From the NCBI RefSeq assembly GCF_000196255.1, contig NC_006370.1, forward strand, positions 90,131 to 154,130: a stretch of 64,000 nt of DNA, read 5' to 3'. This document shows, one piece after another, positions 31,441 to 42,188 of the stretch. The translations under genes were made by a program, and so were the position numbers. The stretch's first letter is position 1. Every line of letters begins with the position of its first letter. The stretch is from Photobacterium profundum SS9. GTDB lineage: Bacteria > Pseudomonadota > Gammaproteobacteria > Enterobacterales > Vibrionaceae. The notes under the pieces are model-generated. The model was not told the origin of the DNA, did no database searches, and was given only the letters and a program-made list of their open reading frames with translations.

Positions 31441-33074
31441 TTACTCCATCTGAATTCAAACGTCTTTATAAAATTATTGAAGTCCAGTTACGTTATGGGC
31501 TCGATGACTTTTTACCTGAAGACCCACGAACAAAAATGCCGAAAATGGCGCGTAAGTCATTATTTTGGATTAAGAACCAGCACCCAGATAAATCACTAGG
31601 TGAACGTCTACGTTTAGCCTTACAAGAACTTGGCCCAGTATGGATCAAGTTCGGGCAGATGATGTCGACCCGCCGTGATCTTTTTCCGCCGCATATCGCC
31701 GATCAACTGGCTTTGTTACAAGATCAGGTGGAACCGTTTGATGGCAATTTGGCCAAAGAACACATGGAGCTATCTTTAGGTGGCCCAATAGAAACCTGGT
31801 TCGATGATTTTGATGAAACACCCTTAGCTTCAGCTTCCATTGCTCAAGTCCATACCGCGACATTGAAAGAAAATGGTCGCGAAGTGGTGTTAAAAGTTAT
31901 TCGCCCTGACATTCTTCCTGTCATACAAGCTGACATCAAACTGATGTATCGTATGGCACATATCGTTGCCCGTTTATTGCCAGAAGCCCGTTTATTACGC
32001 CCAGTTGAAGTGGTGCGTGAGTATGAAAAAACGTTGCTTGATGAACTGAATATGATGCGTGAAGCGGCGAATAGCATCCAGCTGCGCCGTAACTTTGAAG
32101 ACAGCGATACCCTGTATGTACCAGAGATGTTCACGGACTACAGCAGTACTAATTTATTGGTGATGGAACGCATCTACGGTATTCAAGTTTCAGATATTGA
32201 TGCATTGATTGCAAATGGGACCAACATGAAGTTGTTATCCGAAAATGCGGTTAATATCTTCTTTACTCAAGTCTTTCGTGATAGCTTCTTTCATGCAGAC
32301 ATGCACCCTGGGAATATTTTTGTTTCCTATGAAAATCCAGAAACACCACAGTGGATTGCATTAGATTGCGGTATTGTGGGTACGTTAAACCGTGACGACA
32401 AGCGTTATTTAGCAGAGAATCTGTTGGCGTTTTTTCACCGTGATTACCGTAAGGTCGCTGAATTACATGTGGATTCGGGTTGGGTACCACAAGACACCAA
32501 TATTGACGAATTTGAGTTTGCGATTCGTACGGTATGTGAGCCTATCTTTGAGAAGCCGTTATGCGACATCTCATTTGGTCATGTGTTATTGAATCTGTTT
32601 AACACTGCGCGTCGCTTTGATATGGAAGTGCAACCGCAGTTAATGTTATTACAGAAAACGTTATTATATGTTGAAGGGCTTGGACGTCAGCTGTATCCAC
32701 AATTAGATTTATGGATCACAGCAAAGCCTTTCCTTGAAGATTGGATGTCTCGTCAAGTGGGGCCGCAGGCCATTGTTGAGGCAGTCAAAAGCAAAGCGCC
32801 TTTCTGGGCTGAAAAGCTACCAGAATTGCCAGAATTACTTTACGACAGTTTGCGCCAAGGCAAGGTAATGAATCAGCGAATCGATAAACTCTATGACAAT
32901 TTCATGGAGAGTCGGCGCTCTCAAGGGCTTGCCCGATTCTATTTTGGTATCGGCGCGACTCTGGTGGTATGTTCTGCCATACTTTTTAGTAACCATGTTG
33001 AAACGATTCCTGTAGCGTCTGCTGCAATGGGCGTCACGTTTTGGTTACTTGGTTGGCGAGCTTGCCGCAAATAG
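31437..33074 (+). CDS. ubiB: Ubiquinone biosynthesis kinase-like protein UbiB
   Basis: Atypical kinase/ATPase (ADCK family) needed for ubiquinone synthesis, 545 residues. The family-specific KxGQ motif reads [13 protein letters not shown] near residues 64-75, the altered nucleotide loop is ASASIAQVH, and the kinase core shows [10 protein letters not shown] and LDCGIVG. The C-terminus holds a membrane helix pair ([15 protein letters not shown]...[11 protein letters not shown]). Translationally coupled to ubiJ. Confidence 0.98.
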   Translation: MITPSEFKRLYKIIEVQLRYGLDDFLPEDPRTKMPKMARKSLFWIKNQHPDKSLGERLRLALQELGPVWIKFGQMMSTRRDLFPPHIADQLALLQDQVEPFDGNLAKEHMELSLGGPIETWFDDFDETPLASASIAQVHTATLKENGREVVLKVIRPDILPVIQADIKLMYRMAHIVARLLPEARLLRPVEVVREYEKTLLDELNMMREAANSIQLRRNFEDSDTLYVPEMFTDYSSTNLLVMERIYGIQVSDIDALIANGTNMKLLSENAVNIFFTQVFRDSFFHADMHPGNIFVSYENPETPQWIALDCGIVGTLNRDDKRYLAENLLAFFHRDYRKVAELHVDSGWVPQDTNIDEFEFAIRTVCEPIFEKPLCDISFGHVLLNLFNTARRFDMEVQPQLMLLQKTLLYVEGLGRQLYPQLDLWITAKPFLEDWMSRQVGPQAIVEAVKSKAPFWAEKLPELPELLYDSLRQGKVMNQRIDKLYDNFMESRRSQGLARFYFGIGATLVVCSAILFSNHVETIPVASAAMGVTFWLLGWRACRK

Positions 33075-33157
33075 CGGTAAAGTAAGCGACAATATACACA
33101 TTAAAAGTTTCAACATAACATTAGTCATTAACCACAAAGAGCTGAGGTAAAACAAGC

Positions 33158-33421
33158 ATGGGTGGTATCAGTATCTGGCAGTTGCTAATTATTGCACTGA
33201 TCATTGTTCTTTTATTCGGAACAAAGAAATTACGTTCTCTTGGTGGTGATCTTGGATCGGCCGTAAAAGGTTTCAAAAAAGCGATTGGTGATGAAGAGCT
33301 AACCGTGAAAAAAGACAACACTGAGGCTGACGCTGACTTCGAACAGAAAACTCTGTCTAAAGAAGAACAGCAAAGTGAAGATCCGGTTCAAAAGAGCCAA
33401 AAAGACAAAGAGCAGGTTTAA
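33158..33421 (+). CDS. tatA: Sec-independent translocase subunit TatA
   Basis: Pore-forming component of the twin-arginine export pathway. 87 residues: N-terminal helix [18 protein letters not shown], then [23 protein letters not shown], the amphipathic helix with the conserved FG hinge, and an acidic/basic tail. AGCTGAGGTAAAAC precedes the ATG. First of tatABC, three bases before tatB. Confidence 0.97.
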   Translation: MGGISIWQLLIIALIIVLLFGTKKLRSLGGDLGSAVKGFKKAIGDEELTVKKDNTEADADFEQKTLSKEEQQSEDPVQKSQKDKEQV

Positions 33422-33424
33422 CGC

Positions 33425-33763
33425 GTGTTTGATATCGGGTTCTGGGAGTTAATACTGATCTCTGTGGTGGGATTGGTAGTACTGGGGCCAGAGCGTCTAC
33501 CTGTCGCGATTCGTAGTGTTTCGCGTTGGGTTGGCGCCGCTCGTAATATGGCAAATTCGGTGAAAGATGAATTGTCGCAAGAACTGAAAATTCAGGAACT
33601 GCAAGAGAATCTTAAAAAAGCCGAACAAATGGGAATGAAAGATTTATCGCCAGAATTGCGTGAATCGGTTGAAGAATTGAAGCAAGCCGCTTCAGATGTT
33701 CAACGTCCCTATGCTAAGAAAAGCGAGCCAACCTCAACAACGACTTCTCAAAAGCAGGAATAA
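33425..33763 (+). CDS. tatB: Sec-independent translocase subunit TatB
   Basis: Receptor-complex partner of TatC. 112 residues starting at GTG 33425 ([26 protein letters not shown]), with the conserved Glu in the membrane helix and the GPERLP hinge that distinguish TatB from TatA. A coiled amphipathic region and polar tail follow. Ends 11 bases before tatC. Confidence 0.97.
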   Translation: MFDIGFWELILISVVGLVVLGPERLPVAIRSVSRWVGAARNMANSVKDELSQELKIQELQENLKKAEQMGMKDLSPELRESVEELKQAASDVQRPYAKKSEPTSTTTSQKQE

Positions 33764-33774
33764 ATTACATCACT

Positions 33775-34536
33775 ATGTCGACAGTAGAAGAAACGCAGCC
33801 ATTATTTAGCCATTTAGTTGAGCTACGTAATCGCCTATTGCGTTCTATCTTGAGTGTCTTGGTGGTTTTTCTTGGTTTAGTTTGGTTTGCAAACGACATC
33901 TATGCCTTCATGGCTGCACCTTTGGTAGAACGTTTACCTGAAGGGGCTACGATGATTGCAACAGATGTTGCTTCACCATTCTTTACACCAATAAAACTCA
34001 CATTGGTTACCTCAGTATTTGTTGCTGTACCTATGATTCTATATCAGGTATGGGGCTTTGTTGCGCCAGGTCTGTATAAGCATGAGCGTAAGCTAATCAT
34101 GCCGTTATTGTTCTCCAGCTCTTTGCTGTTTTACGGTGGCGTATCATTTGCATATTTCGTTGTGTTCCCTTTAGTGTTCAGTTTCTTTACGGGAATTGCG
34201 CCGGAAGGGGTGCAGGTTGCAACCGATATTGCCAGTTATCTTGATTTTGTCTTGGCGCTATTTATGGCGTTTGGGATTGCATTCGAGATACCTGTGGCCA
34301 TTATTCTTTTATGCTGGACGGGGGCAACAGACCCACAAAGCTTAAAGACAAAGCGACCATATATTGTAGTGGGTGCGTTTGTCGTGGGAATGATGCTGAC
34401 TCCGCCAGATATTATTTCTCAGACATTACTCGCAATACCAATGTGTATATTGTTTGAAGTCGGCTTATTCTTCTCGCGTTTCTATGTGCGAGACCAAGAA
34501 GAAGACGACGATATTGAGCAAAGCGAAGAACAGTAA
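33775..34536 (+). CDS. tatC: Sec-independent translocase subunit TatC
   Basis: Polytopic receptor that recognises twin-arginine signal peptides. 253 residues with six membrane helices; the N-terminal [16 protein letters not shown] contains the conserved cytoplasmic LxELR motif, and the first periplasmic loop and [12 protein letters not shown] loop are typical. The tail is strongly acidic ([13 protein letters not shown]). A terminator follows. Confidence 0.98.
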   Translation: MSTVEETQPLFSHLVELRNRLLRSILSVLVVFLGLVWFANDIYAFMAAPLVERLPEGATMIATDVASPFFTPIKLTLVTSVFVAVPMILYQVWGFVAPGLYKHERKLIMPLLFSSSLLFYGGVSFAYFVVFPLVFSFFTGIAPEGVQVATDIASYLDFVLALFMAFGIAFEIPVAIILLCWTGATDPQSLKTKRPYIVVGAFVVGMMLTPPDIISQTLLAIPMCILFEVGLFFSRFYVRDQEEDDDIEQSEEQ

Positions 34537-34550
34537 TCTGTTGTGATAAT

Positions 34551-34577
34551 AAAAACCGGTGATGAGCCGGTTTTTTT
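34551..34577 (+). terminator. Intrinsic terminator after tatC
   Basis: AAAAACCGG/CCGGTTTTT stem with a TGATGAG loop and a T7 run. Confidence 0.9.
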
Positions 34578-34618
34578 GTTTTTATTGATTGGGTTTATTG
34601 AATTTATTAGGTTTTAAA

Positions 34619-35416
34619 ATGATAGATATTGGCGTAAACCTAACGAACAGTCGGTTTGATAAAGATCGTGACGATGTTATTGCACGTGCTAAAGATGCGG
34701 GCGTGACGGGCTTAATCTTAACGGGCACCAGTATTGAAGAAAGTCAGCAAGCGCAGCAAATGGCGCAGCAGTGGCCACAATATTGCTACAGTACGGCAGG
34801 GGTTCACCCGCATGATGCAAAGTCTGTTGAAGATTTCACGCTTCCTGATATTCGTGCCTTAGCTGCAACACCGGAAGTGGTGGCTATTGGTGAATGTGGG
34901 CTCGACTTTAATCGAGACTTCTCGCCGAGACCGCAACAAGAAGCGGTATTTGACGCTCAGTTAGCGTTAGCGGCAGAATTGAACCTGCCTGTTTTTATGC
35001 ATTGTCGTGATGCTCACGAGCGCTTTCTCGACATACTAAGGCCATGGCGCACGAAATTACCAGCAGCCGTCTTACATTGCTTTACAGGCAGCGAGCAAGA
35101 GCTAAAGGAGTGTTTAGAACTCGATCTGCATATCGGCATTACAGGCTGGGTGTGCGATGAGCGCCGTGGCACTGAATTGCGTGATATTGTGCATTTGATA
35201 CCCGATAATCGTTTGATGATTGAAACGGATTGCCCGTATCTGTTACCTCGCGATTACCGTCCAAAACCAAAGTCTAGTCGTAATGAACCGCAATATTTGC
35301 CCCATATTGCCAGTGTTATAGCGCAGTGTCGTCAGCAAGAGGCTGCCGAAGTAGTGTGTAATTCACGTGCGACAACGCAGGCATTTTTTGTGATCGGACC
35401 TCCCGAAACGTTATGA
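34619..35416 (+). CDS. tatD: TatD-family 3'-5' exonuclease/metal-dependent hydrolase
   Basis: Metal-dependent nuclease active in DNA repair; its early link to Tat quality control is not general. 265 residues of TIM-barrel amidohydrolase type: [13 protein letters not shown] at the start, AGVHPHD, the metal ligand Glu in [34 protein letters not shown] and [12 protein letters not shown]. Start ATG 34619 matches the E. coli TatD N-terminus; an upstream in-frame start at 34589 overlaps the terminator tail and is rejected. Confidence 0.95.
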   Translation: MIDIGVNLTNSRFDKDRDDVIARAKDAGVTGLILTGTSIEESQQAQQMAQQWPQYCYSTAGVHPHDAKSVEDFTLPDIRALAATPEVVAIGECGLDFNRDFSPRPQQEAVFDAQLALAAELNLPVFMHCRDAHERFLDILRPWRTKLPAAVLHCFTGSEQELKECLELDLHIGITGWVCDERRGTELRDIVHLIPDNRLMIETDCPYLLPRDYRPKPKSSRNEPQYLPHIASVIAQCRQQEAAEVVCNSRATTQAFFVIGPPETL

Positions 35417-35508
35417 GGGTGGTATTATCGAATTAAGATAATAATGCCATGACATTCGCATTATTATAGGCTTATACCCGTCTAGACATTTATCCAGAAT
35501 GGTATTAA

Positions 35509-36597
<1,089 letters not shown>

Positions 36598-36623
36598 CGG
36601 ATACTTGCGATAGCTGACTCTCG

Positions 36624-36670
36624 AAAAGAGGCGAGATACTCCATGTTAACGAGTATCTCGCCTCTTTTTT
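36624..36670. terminator. Bidirectional terminator after hemB
   Basis: 18-bp perfect stem beginning AAAAGAGGCGAG and ending CTCGCCTCTTTT, with a 9-base loop. The T-run to the right serves hemB and the A-run on the left serves the convergent EamA gene. Confidence 0.93.
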
Positions 36671-36682
36671 ATGCATGGTTTG

Positions 36683-36714
36683 GCTTATTAGCTTATTAGC
36701 TTATTAGCTTATTA
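36683..36714 (+). repeat. 8-bp tandem repeat (GCTTATTA) x4
   Basis: Four perfect consecutive copies between the hemB terminator and the stop codon of the convergent EamA gene. The unit carries TAA/TTA, and the array lies in the 3' untranslated part of both transcripts. Confidence 0.9.
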
Positions 36715-36716
36715 GA

Positions 36717-37592
36717 TTATGCGGTTCTGGTTTGCTCGACTTTACGCTTCACCCATGTTTCATTGAACCACAATGAAAATAGAATAATAACGCCACCGAT
36801 AATTAAACGAGAGTAATCGACATCACGATTCCAGATCACTAGGTTGACGATTAACCCCGCAGGCACCAGAGCATTGTTCATAATGGCTAGCGCACCCGCA
36901 TTCACCATGGTCGCCCCCTTATTCCAGATGAAATAACCCAGACCAGAAGCAATCGTACCTAAGTAAACTAAGATGCCCCATTGGGTATTGGTTGTCGGTA
37001 ACTTCTCGATATTGCCGAACAATAAAAACATCGGTAATGCGACACAAATAGCCCCTAAATAAAACAAACCAAATACTGTATGTTGCGGTAGATCTGCCTG
37101 CTCTTGTTCCATGATGTGTTTATAGCCAACTTGCCCGATAGCGAAGCATAAATTTGCCCCCTGTACGATAAAGAACCCAATAATAAAGTTCTCGTTGATC
37201 CCTTCAAACTTAATAACGGCAGCCCCAACTACCGCGATAACAGCGGTCAGTAGATACCACACTGAAAATTGTTTATGCAGTAGATCGTAAATCAGGGTGA
37301 CGTAAATTGGGGTGAAAATAGTAAACAGTAGTACTTCCGGCACGGTTAAATATAAGAAAGATTGGTAATAGAAGCAGTACATGATGCCGAGCTGAAAAGC
37401 CCCGACAATCATCAGTTTAATGGCGAGTTTAGCGTGTAAGTTTTTCTTTCTTAAAAAGGGAAGAAAAACCAAACCGGCAAGGGCGACACGTGTGAGCACA
37501 GAAAACCATGCATCGACCTGCCCCGCTAAATAAACGCCGATCAAGCTAAATGAAAATGCCCATAACAGGGTGATTGCTGATAAATATCCCAT
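36717..37592 (-). CDS. EamA-family (DMT) permease, second paralogue
   Basis: 291 residues, ten predicted membrane helices. It begins MGYLSAITLLWAFSFSLIGVYLAGQ, has the EamA repeat motif PEVLLFTIFTPIYVTLIYD near residue 85 and a second repeat from about 145. It resembles amino-acid/carboxylate exporters, but the substrate is not determinable. It is only distantly similar to the EamA gene at 27325-28227. Single gene converging on hemB. Confidence 0.86.
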   Translation of the reverse strand: MGYLSAITLLWAFSFSLIGVYLAGQVDAWFSVLTRVALAGLVFLPFLRKKNLHAKLAIKLMIVGAFQLGIMYCFYYQSFLYLTVPEVLLFTIFTPIYVTLIYDLLHKQFSVWYLLTAVIAVVGAAVIKFEGINENFIIGFFIVQGANLCFAIGQVGYKHIMEQEQADLPQHTVFGLFYLGAICVALPMFLLFGNIEKLPTTNTQWGILVYLGTIASGLGYFIWNKGATMVNAGALAIMNNALVPAGLIVNLVIWNRDVDYSRLIIGGVIILFSLWFNETWVKRKVEQTRTA

Positions 37593-37712
37593 TTTTTATT
37601 TAATTTATTATCCATAGAGGGCGATAGTCTAACCGAAATGATTCAGTCGAAATATGGATAAAAGGTAGGGGAATAGCCAAAAGCCACGGTTTTATGGTCA
37701 AACAATCAATGC

Positions 37713-37744
37713 ACAACGGCGTTGAACATATCAAGCGCCGTTGT
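37713..37744 (-). terminator. Hairpin downstream of uspA (weak terminator candidate)
   Basis: 9-bp stem ACAACGGCG/CGCCGTTGT with an inner TTGA/TCAA pairing, 37 bases after the uspA stop. There is no T run on the minus strand, so it may be Rho-aided or protect the mRNA end. Confidence 0.45.
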
Positions 37745-37780
37745 TGAAATACTCAGGAAAACCGATCGATAGGGTAGGCT

Positions 37781-38203
37781 TTATTTTAAAGGCACCATCA
37801 ATAAATCGATGGGGGTCGCATTCATTAATTGCTTGGTTGAAGAAAGGATCTTACTCCAAAAATCTTGGTGATGGCCACATACCACTAACTCGATATCGAG
37901 ATTATTGATGGCTTGGCAAATTTCATCACTAAAATCACCGCTGCCCACTAGGGTATGAGAAACAGGGTAGTTTGCTTTTTCTGCCAGTGCTTGAAGCTGC
38001 TTTTGTGCATCATCAAACATTTTGAATTGGGTATCAGAGAGATTGATATCAATAAGACCAGTATAAAGTTCGGCATAATTGACATCGATGTGGATCAAAG
38101 ACAATTTGGCCTCTAGCTCTTTGGCGAGTGTAGCTGCTTTATTGACGAGGATGAAGCTGTCATCGGAGAGGTCGATTGCAACTAGAATGTGTTTATAAGC
38201 CAT
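37781..38203 (-). CDS. uspA: Universal stress protein A
   Basis: Cytoplasmic stress protein of 140 residues closely following E. coli UspA as I recall it: MAYKHILVAIDLS at the start, LSLIHIDVNYAELYTGLIDINL, a GSGD loop and VVCGHHQDFWSKILSS. Start ATG 38203 is preferred over an in-frame codon nine bases upstream, which is not supported by the family. It is divergent from ftnA and, beyond it, uspB; in E. coli uspA and uspB are divergent neighbours. Confidence 0.95.
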   Translation of the reverse strand: MAYKHILVAIDLSDDSFILVNKAATLAKELEAKLSLIHIDVNYAELYTGLIDINLSDTQFKMFDDAQKQLQALAEKANYPVSHTLVGSGDFSDEICQAINNLDIELVVCGHHQDFWSKILSSTKQLMNATPIDLLMVPLK

Positions 38204-38387
38204 AACTTGCACTCCTTTATCGTGGTTTTAATCATGCTAGCATTGAGTATGATTGAAAAATATCGGTTAGATCGCATCCTTTATAGGAAGATAGTGCGTT
38301 AATTAATTATTACAAAAGTAGTCTTTTTTTTAATCTTCCCCGTATGTTATGGGATACTGATTGATAATTTCACGGCAATTGTGGGCA

Positions 38388-38402
38388 TGAGTTGCAAACT
38401 CA
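38388..38402. promoter_or_regulatory. Inverted repeat in the uspA-ftnA divergent region
   Basis: TGAGTT-GCA-AACTCA, a perfect 6-bp-arm palindrome 54 bases before the ftnA start, flanked by direct repeats CAATTGTG at 38376-38383 and 38401-38408. A binding site is plausible; no factor can be named and it does not match a Fur box. Confidence 0.4.
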
Positions 38403-38455
38403 ATTGTGCACAGTGGCAATGTGTTGATTACACTTTAATAGATAGGAGTTGTGTA

Positions 38456-38983
38456 ATGTTAGCTCAAGAGATGGTTGCAAAGCTGAACGAGCAAATTAAT
38501 TTGGAGTTCTTTTCTTCAAACCTATACCTGCAAATGAGCGCATGGTGTGAAGATAAGGGGTTCGAGGGGGCTGCTGAGTTTTTACGTTCACATGCAGTTG
38601 AAGAAATGGAACACATGCAGCGTTTGTTCACTTATGTGAGTGAAACGGGCTCTATGCCAATGTTGGGTGCAATTGCAGCACCAAAGCACGAGTTTGAATC
38701 TTTGGGCGCGGTATTTCGTGAAACATATGAACATGAACAGTTAATTACTAGACAAATTAATAAGTTAGCTCATGTTGCATTTACGACTCAAGACTACTCT
38801 ACCTTTAATTTCTTGCAGTGGTATGTCTCAGAGCAGCATGAAGAAGAAAAGTTGTTTAAAGGCATTTTGGATAAGATTGAGTTAGTTGGCGAAGATGGCA
38901 AAGCTTTATTCTTTATTGATAAAGATCTTGCAGCAATGGCGAAGGCAGGCTCGACATCTGTAATGGATACAACGGCTGGTTAA
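38456..38983 (+). CDS. ftnA: Non-haem ferritin FtnA
   Basis: Iron-storage cage protein of 175 residues. The ferroxidase ligands are visible: Glu in [14 protein letters not shown] (about residue 17), EEMEHMQ (Glu-Glu...His near 50), Glu in [10 protein letters not shown] (about 94) and Gln/Glu in [10 protein letters not shown] (about 126-130). Start ATG 38456 follows ATAGGAG; the track upstream to 38381 shows no ferritin similarity. Lies between uspA and uspB, suggesting a stress/stationary-phase neighbourhood. Confidence 0.95.
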   Translation: MLAQEMVAKLNEQINLEFFSSNLYLQMSAWCEDKGFEGAAEFLRSHAVEEMEHMQRLFTYVSETGSMPMLGAIAAPKHEFESLGAVFRETYEHEQLITRQINKLAHVAFTTQDYSTFNFLQWYVSEQHEEEKLFKGILDKIELVGEDGKALFFIDKDLAAMAKAGSTSVMDTTAG

Positions 38984-39056
38984 GTGTTTTAGGGGCGCAA
39001 TTAAACGGCGCCCTCTCTTCCCCAGCCTGTAACTGATGTTGTTTGGGGGTTTTATG

Positions 39057-39398
39057 ATGAATATTAGTGGTGATGCATTTCTACTTGCACTCTTTTTGAT
39101 CATGGTTGTGAATGTGTCTCGATATGTGAGTACCTTGCGTACATTGCTTCGAGTAATGCGAGATTGTGACCCATTACTTTATCAGCAAGTTGATGGTCGC
39201 GGTTTTTTCTCTTCTCAAGGGAATGTTAGTAAGCAAGTCCGTCTTTTTCACTATATTCGTAGCCAGCAATATCAGAATCATCATGATCCGTTATTCATGA
39301 CCAAATGTGTGAAAGTTCGCAAGCTATTCATCCTTGCGAGTACGTTTGTCATGGTTTTCTTTATCTCGATCTTTGCCGTCGCGTTTCTTGGTATCTAA
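39057..39398 (+). CDS. uspB: Universal stress protein B
   Basis: Small inner-membrane protein of 113 residues with two membrane helices (about residues 5-20 and 95-112). It matches the UspB family by VVNVSRYVSTLRTLLRVMR, CDPLLYQQVDGRGFFSSQG, KQVRLFHYIRSQQY and KVRKLFILAS. In E. coli UspB is RpoS-dependent and aids ethanol resistance. Two ATGs (39054, 39057) are adjacent; the second gives the family-like start MNIS. Downstream of ftnA. Confidence 0.92.
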   Translation: MNISGDAFLLALFLIMVVNVSRYVSTLRTLLRVMRDCDPLLYQQVDGRGFFSSQGNVSKQVRLFHYIRSQQYQNHHDPLFMTKCVKVRKLFILASTFVMVFFISIFAVAFLGI

Positions 39399-39511
39399 TG
39401 GCAAATTGTGTCGTTATATTTGTTCAACGGACTTTATTGATTGCTTATTGAAATTGAACCGCTTAGCTTTATGCCTCGTTTATTTTATCGACATATTGGC
39501 TAACGGTTTTT

Positions 39512-40609
39512 ATGACAAGATTTATTCAATGGTGGTCATCCCTTGAACAAGGTGTGAATCACGACTGGATGTATAACGTGGGTCTGTTACTCGCGTTAAG
39601 TGCAATTTTATGGGGTGGATGGCTACTTGTTACCCGCCGTCTTTCTTTGATTGCCGAAAACACCCGCTTAATTTGGGATGATGCACTGGTAAGTGCGGTT
39701 CGTCGTCCTGTCAGTTGGCTTATCTGGTTATGGCCTGCCGTATTATCGCTTGGCATTGTGATTGATAACACTACAAGCTACCCCACTACCTTTCTTGCTG
39801 TTGTTCGCCATTTAATCGTAGTTTGGACCTTCGTCTGGATACTGTTACGCCTGATCAGTAATGTCGAAGCCGGTATATTACCTAAAGCGAAAGATACCAC
39901 CACCATCAATGCTATTTCTAAGATACTGCGTTTGATCGTAATGGTCATTGGTGGCTTAGTGATGATGCAGAACCTAGGTTTGAGTTTGTCGGGTGTGCTG
40001 ACCTTCGGTGGTGTGGGGGGCTTAATTGTCGGTATGGCCGCAAAAGATATGCTGGCTAACTTCTTCGGTGCCATGATGTTGTATCTGGATCGCCCTTTCA
40101 AAGTGGGTGATTGGGTACGCAGCCCAGATCGTCAAATTGAAGGTACGGTTGAGCGCATCGGCTTTAGAATGACGGTTATTCGCACATTTGATAAGCGACC
40201 GCTGTATGTGCCTAATTCTGTCTTTAGCTCTATCGTGGTTGAAAACCCTTCACGTATGACGAACCGTCGAATTAAACAAAGTGTCGGGTTACGTTATGAA
40301 GATGCGGCTGTGGTGGGCAAAGTGGCGTCTGATATAAAAGCCATGCTATTAAATCATGCCGATATTGATAGTAACCAAACCATGATCGTTTGTTTTGATA
40401 CGTATGGTGCATCGTCATTGAATATATTGGTGTACACCTTTACCAAAACCGTTAATTGGGTTGAATATCAAGAAGTACAGCAAGATGTGATGCTGAAAAT
40501 CGTGGATATTGTGCATCGTAACGGTGCTGACTTTGCGTTTCCAACCACAACGTTACACATGCACGATGCCGATATTACAATGAATAGCAGCCAGCCTAAT
40601 TTAGCCTAG
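39512..40609 (+). CDS. MscS-family mechanosensitive channel (YnaI/YbdG-like)
   Basis: Inner-membrane tension-gated channel protein of 365 residues. Around five membrane helices precede the pore helix LTFGGVGGLIVGMAAKDMLANFFGAMMLYLDRPFKVGDWV (about residues 165-205 in pieces), the conserved MscS pore and beta-domain junction. RQIEGTVERIGFRMTVIRTFDKRPLYVPNS continues the beta domain. Length and extra N-terminal helices place it with the mid-sized MscS relatives rather than MscS itself. Single gene with its own terminator. Confidence 0.9.
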   Translation: MTRFIQWWSSLEQGVNHDWMYNVGLLLALSAILWGGWLLVTRRLSLIAENTRLIWDDALVSAVRRPVSWLIWLWPAVLSLGIVIDNTTSYPTTFLAVVRHLIVVWTFVWILLRLISNVEAGILPKAKDTTTINAISKILRLIVMVIGGLVMMQNLGLSLSGVLTFGGVGGLIVGMAAKDMLANFFGAMMLYLDRPFKVGDWVRSPDRQIEGTVERIGFRMTVIRTFDKRPLYVPNSVFSSIVVENPSRMTNRRIKQSVGLRYEDAAVVGKVASDIKAMLLNHADIDSNQTMIVCFDTYGASSLNILVYTFTKTVNWVEYQEVQQDVMLKIVDIVHRNGADFAFPTTTLHMHDADITMNSSQPNLA

Positions 40610-40666
40610 AATAGGAGATTAGGTTTGGTATTCACGCCATAGCCGCGTAAAATGCGCGCAGAACAC

Positions 40667-40705
40667 AAAGGGATGCAAACCGCTATGGTATTGCATCCCT
40701 TTTTC
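40667..40705 (+). terminator. Intrinsic terminator after the MscS-family gene
   Basis: 12-bp perfect stem AAAGGGATGCAA/TTGCATCCCTTT with a 12-base loop and T run. Confidence 0.9.
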
Positions 40706-40737
40706 ATTCCGTGATGATCCAGAGTTTAGGTACAGAA

Positions 40738-41925
40738 ATGGCTAACAAGTTTGATGTTGTAATTATTGGTGCAGGTGCTGCAGGGTTAATGTGTGCGGCA
40801 GAAGCAGGCAAACGAGGTCGTTCTGTGCTGGTGGTTGATCACGCAAAGAAGCCAGGGCGTAAAATCCTGATCTCTGGTGGCGGTCGCTGTAACTTTACTA
40901 ACTATGATGTGACAGCCAGTAATTTTGTGTGTCGTAATCCACATTTTGCAAAATCAGCCTTATCGCAATATACCCAGTGGGATTTTATCGCGATGATTGC
41001 GAAACATAATATTGCTTACGAAGAGCGCTCGCACGGGCAGCTATTCTGTGACGATTCAGCCAAAGAAATTGTGCAAATGCTATTAGCTGAATGTGATTTA
41101 CCAACAGTTGAACAGCGTTATCGTTGTGATGTGCATGATATTACTAAAATCGACTCAGGCTTTAGCTTAAAGCTGAATACCGATACGGTTGAATGTGAGT
41201 CTTTAGTGATTGCGACGGGTGGTTTATCTATGCCTAAGCTGGGTGCAACGCCTTTTGGTTATCAGGTTGCAGAGCAATTTGGGTTGAAAATGGTGCCTAC
41301 CAGCGCAGGTTTAGTGCCTTTCACCTTGCATAAAGAAGAAAAAGAAGCGTTTGCTGAATTGTCTGGTATTGCGGTTCCAGTGACGATTGAAGCGGAAGAC
41401 GGTACTTATTTCAAAGAAAGTTTACTGTTTACTCACCGTGGTTTGTCTGGTCCGGTTATTTTACAGATTTCATCGTACTGGACGCCGGGTCAGAAAGTGA
41501 CAATTAACTTGCTGCCTGATGTATCGTTGAGCGACACTTTAAATACGATGCGAGCAAGTAATCCGAACCAAAGCTTAAAAACGGCGCTGTCGCGTTTATT
41601 GCCTAAGCGCTTAATTGAAGTGCTTATTGAGCGTGGTGACATCACCGATAAGCCATTGAAGCAATATAATGAGAAAGAGGTCGCAAGCCTCGATACGTAT
41701 TTCCACTCGTGGTTTATTGCTCCAAATGGCACGGAAGGCTACCGCACTGCTGAAGTTACATTAGGTGGCGTGGATACTAATGAACTGTCATCAAAAACGA
41801 TGGAAGCTAAACAGGTTCCGAGCTTGTACTTTGTTGGCGAAGTGATGGATGTGAGCGGTTGGTTGGGAGGTTACAACTTCCAATGGGCATGGAGTTCAGG
41901 TTATGTTGCTGGTCAATACGCTTAA
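40738..41925 (+). CDS. NAD(P)/FAD-dependent flavoprotein, YhiN/HI0933 family
   Basis: Predicted oxidoreductase of unknown substrate, 395 residues. FAD-binding Rossmann motif VVIIGAGAAGLMCAAEAG (residues about 6-24), then KPGRKILISGGGRCNFTN, the family signature, and LVIATGGLSMPKLGATPFGY; the C-terminus has GEVMDVSGWLGGYNFQWAWSSGYVAG. Start ATG 40738 (MANKFDV) is preferred to 40711. In E. coli yhiN is near uspA/uspB, so the location supports orthology. Confidence 0.92.
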   Translation: MANKFDVVIIGAGAAGLMCAAEAGKRGRSVLVVDHAKKPGRKILISGGGRCNFTNYDVTASNFVCRNPHFAKSALSQYTQWDFIAMIAKHNIAYEERSHGQLFCDDSAKEIVQMLLAECDLPTVEQRYRCDVHDITKIDSGFSLKLNTDTVECESLVIATGGLSMPKLGATPFGYQVAEQFGLKMVPTSAGLVPFTLHKEEKEAFAELSGIAVPVTIEAEDGTYFKESLLFTHRGLSGPVILQISSYWTPGQKVTINLLPDVSLSDTLNTMRASNPNQSLKTALSRLLPKRLIEVLIERGDITDKPLKQYNEKEVASLDTYFHSWFIAPNGTEGYRTAEVTLGGVDTNELSSKTMEAKQVPSLYFVGEVMDVSGWLGGYNFQWAWSSGYVAGQYA

Positions 41926-41960
41926 ATGTAATAAAAGTGGCAAGTTACAAAGGTAAACCT

Positions 41961-41985
41961 AAAAGCGGCTATTTAGCCGCTTTTT
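41961..41985 (+). terminator. Intrinsic terminator after the flavoprotein gene
   Basis: AAAAGCGGCT/AGCCGCTTTTT stem with an ATTT loop. Confidence 0.9.
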
Positions 41986-42188
41986 ATATATTTATTATTA
42001 ATTAATCAGGTGTTTGTCTTATTACTGTTTGATAGTAAATTACCGTTTTTTTACCTTGATTTAGCTTAAAGCCTACATTGTTTCGATTTCAGAACTATTC
42101 ACAAAAAATTGACTCGTAATACCCACAAAAGTGCTTATAATCCGCCGACTTTTTATCCATTTTAATTTTAACGCGGAGTAACGTACAA

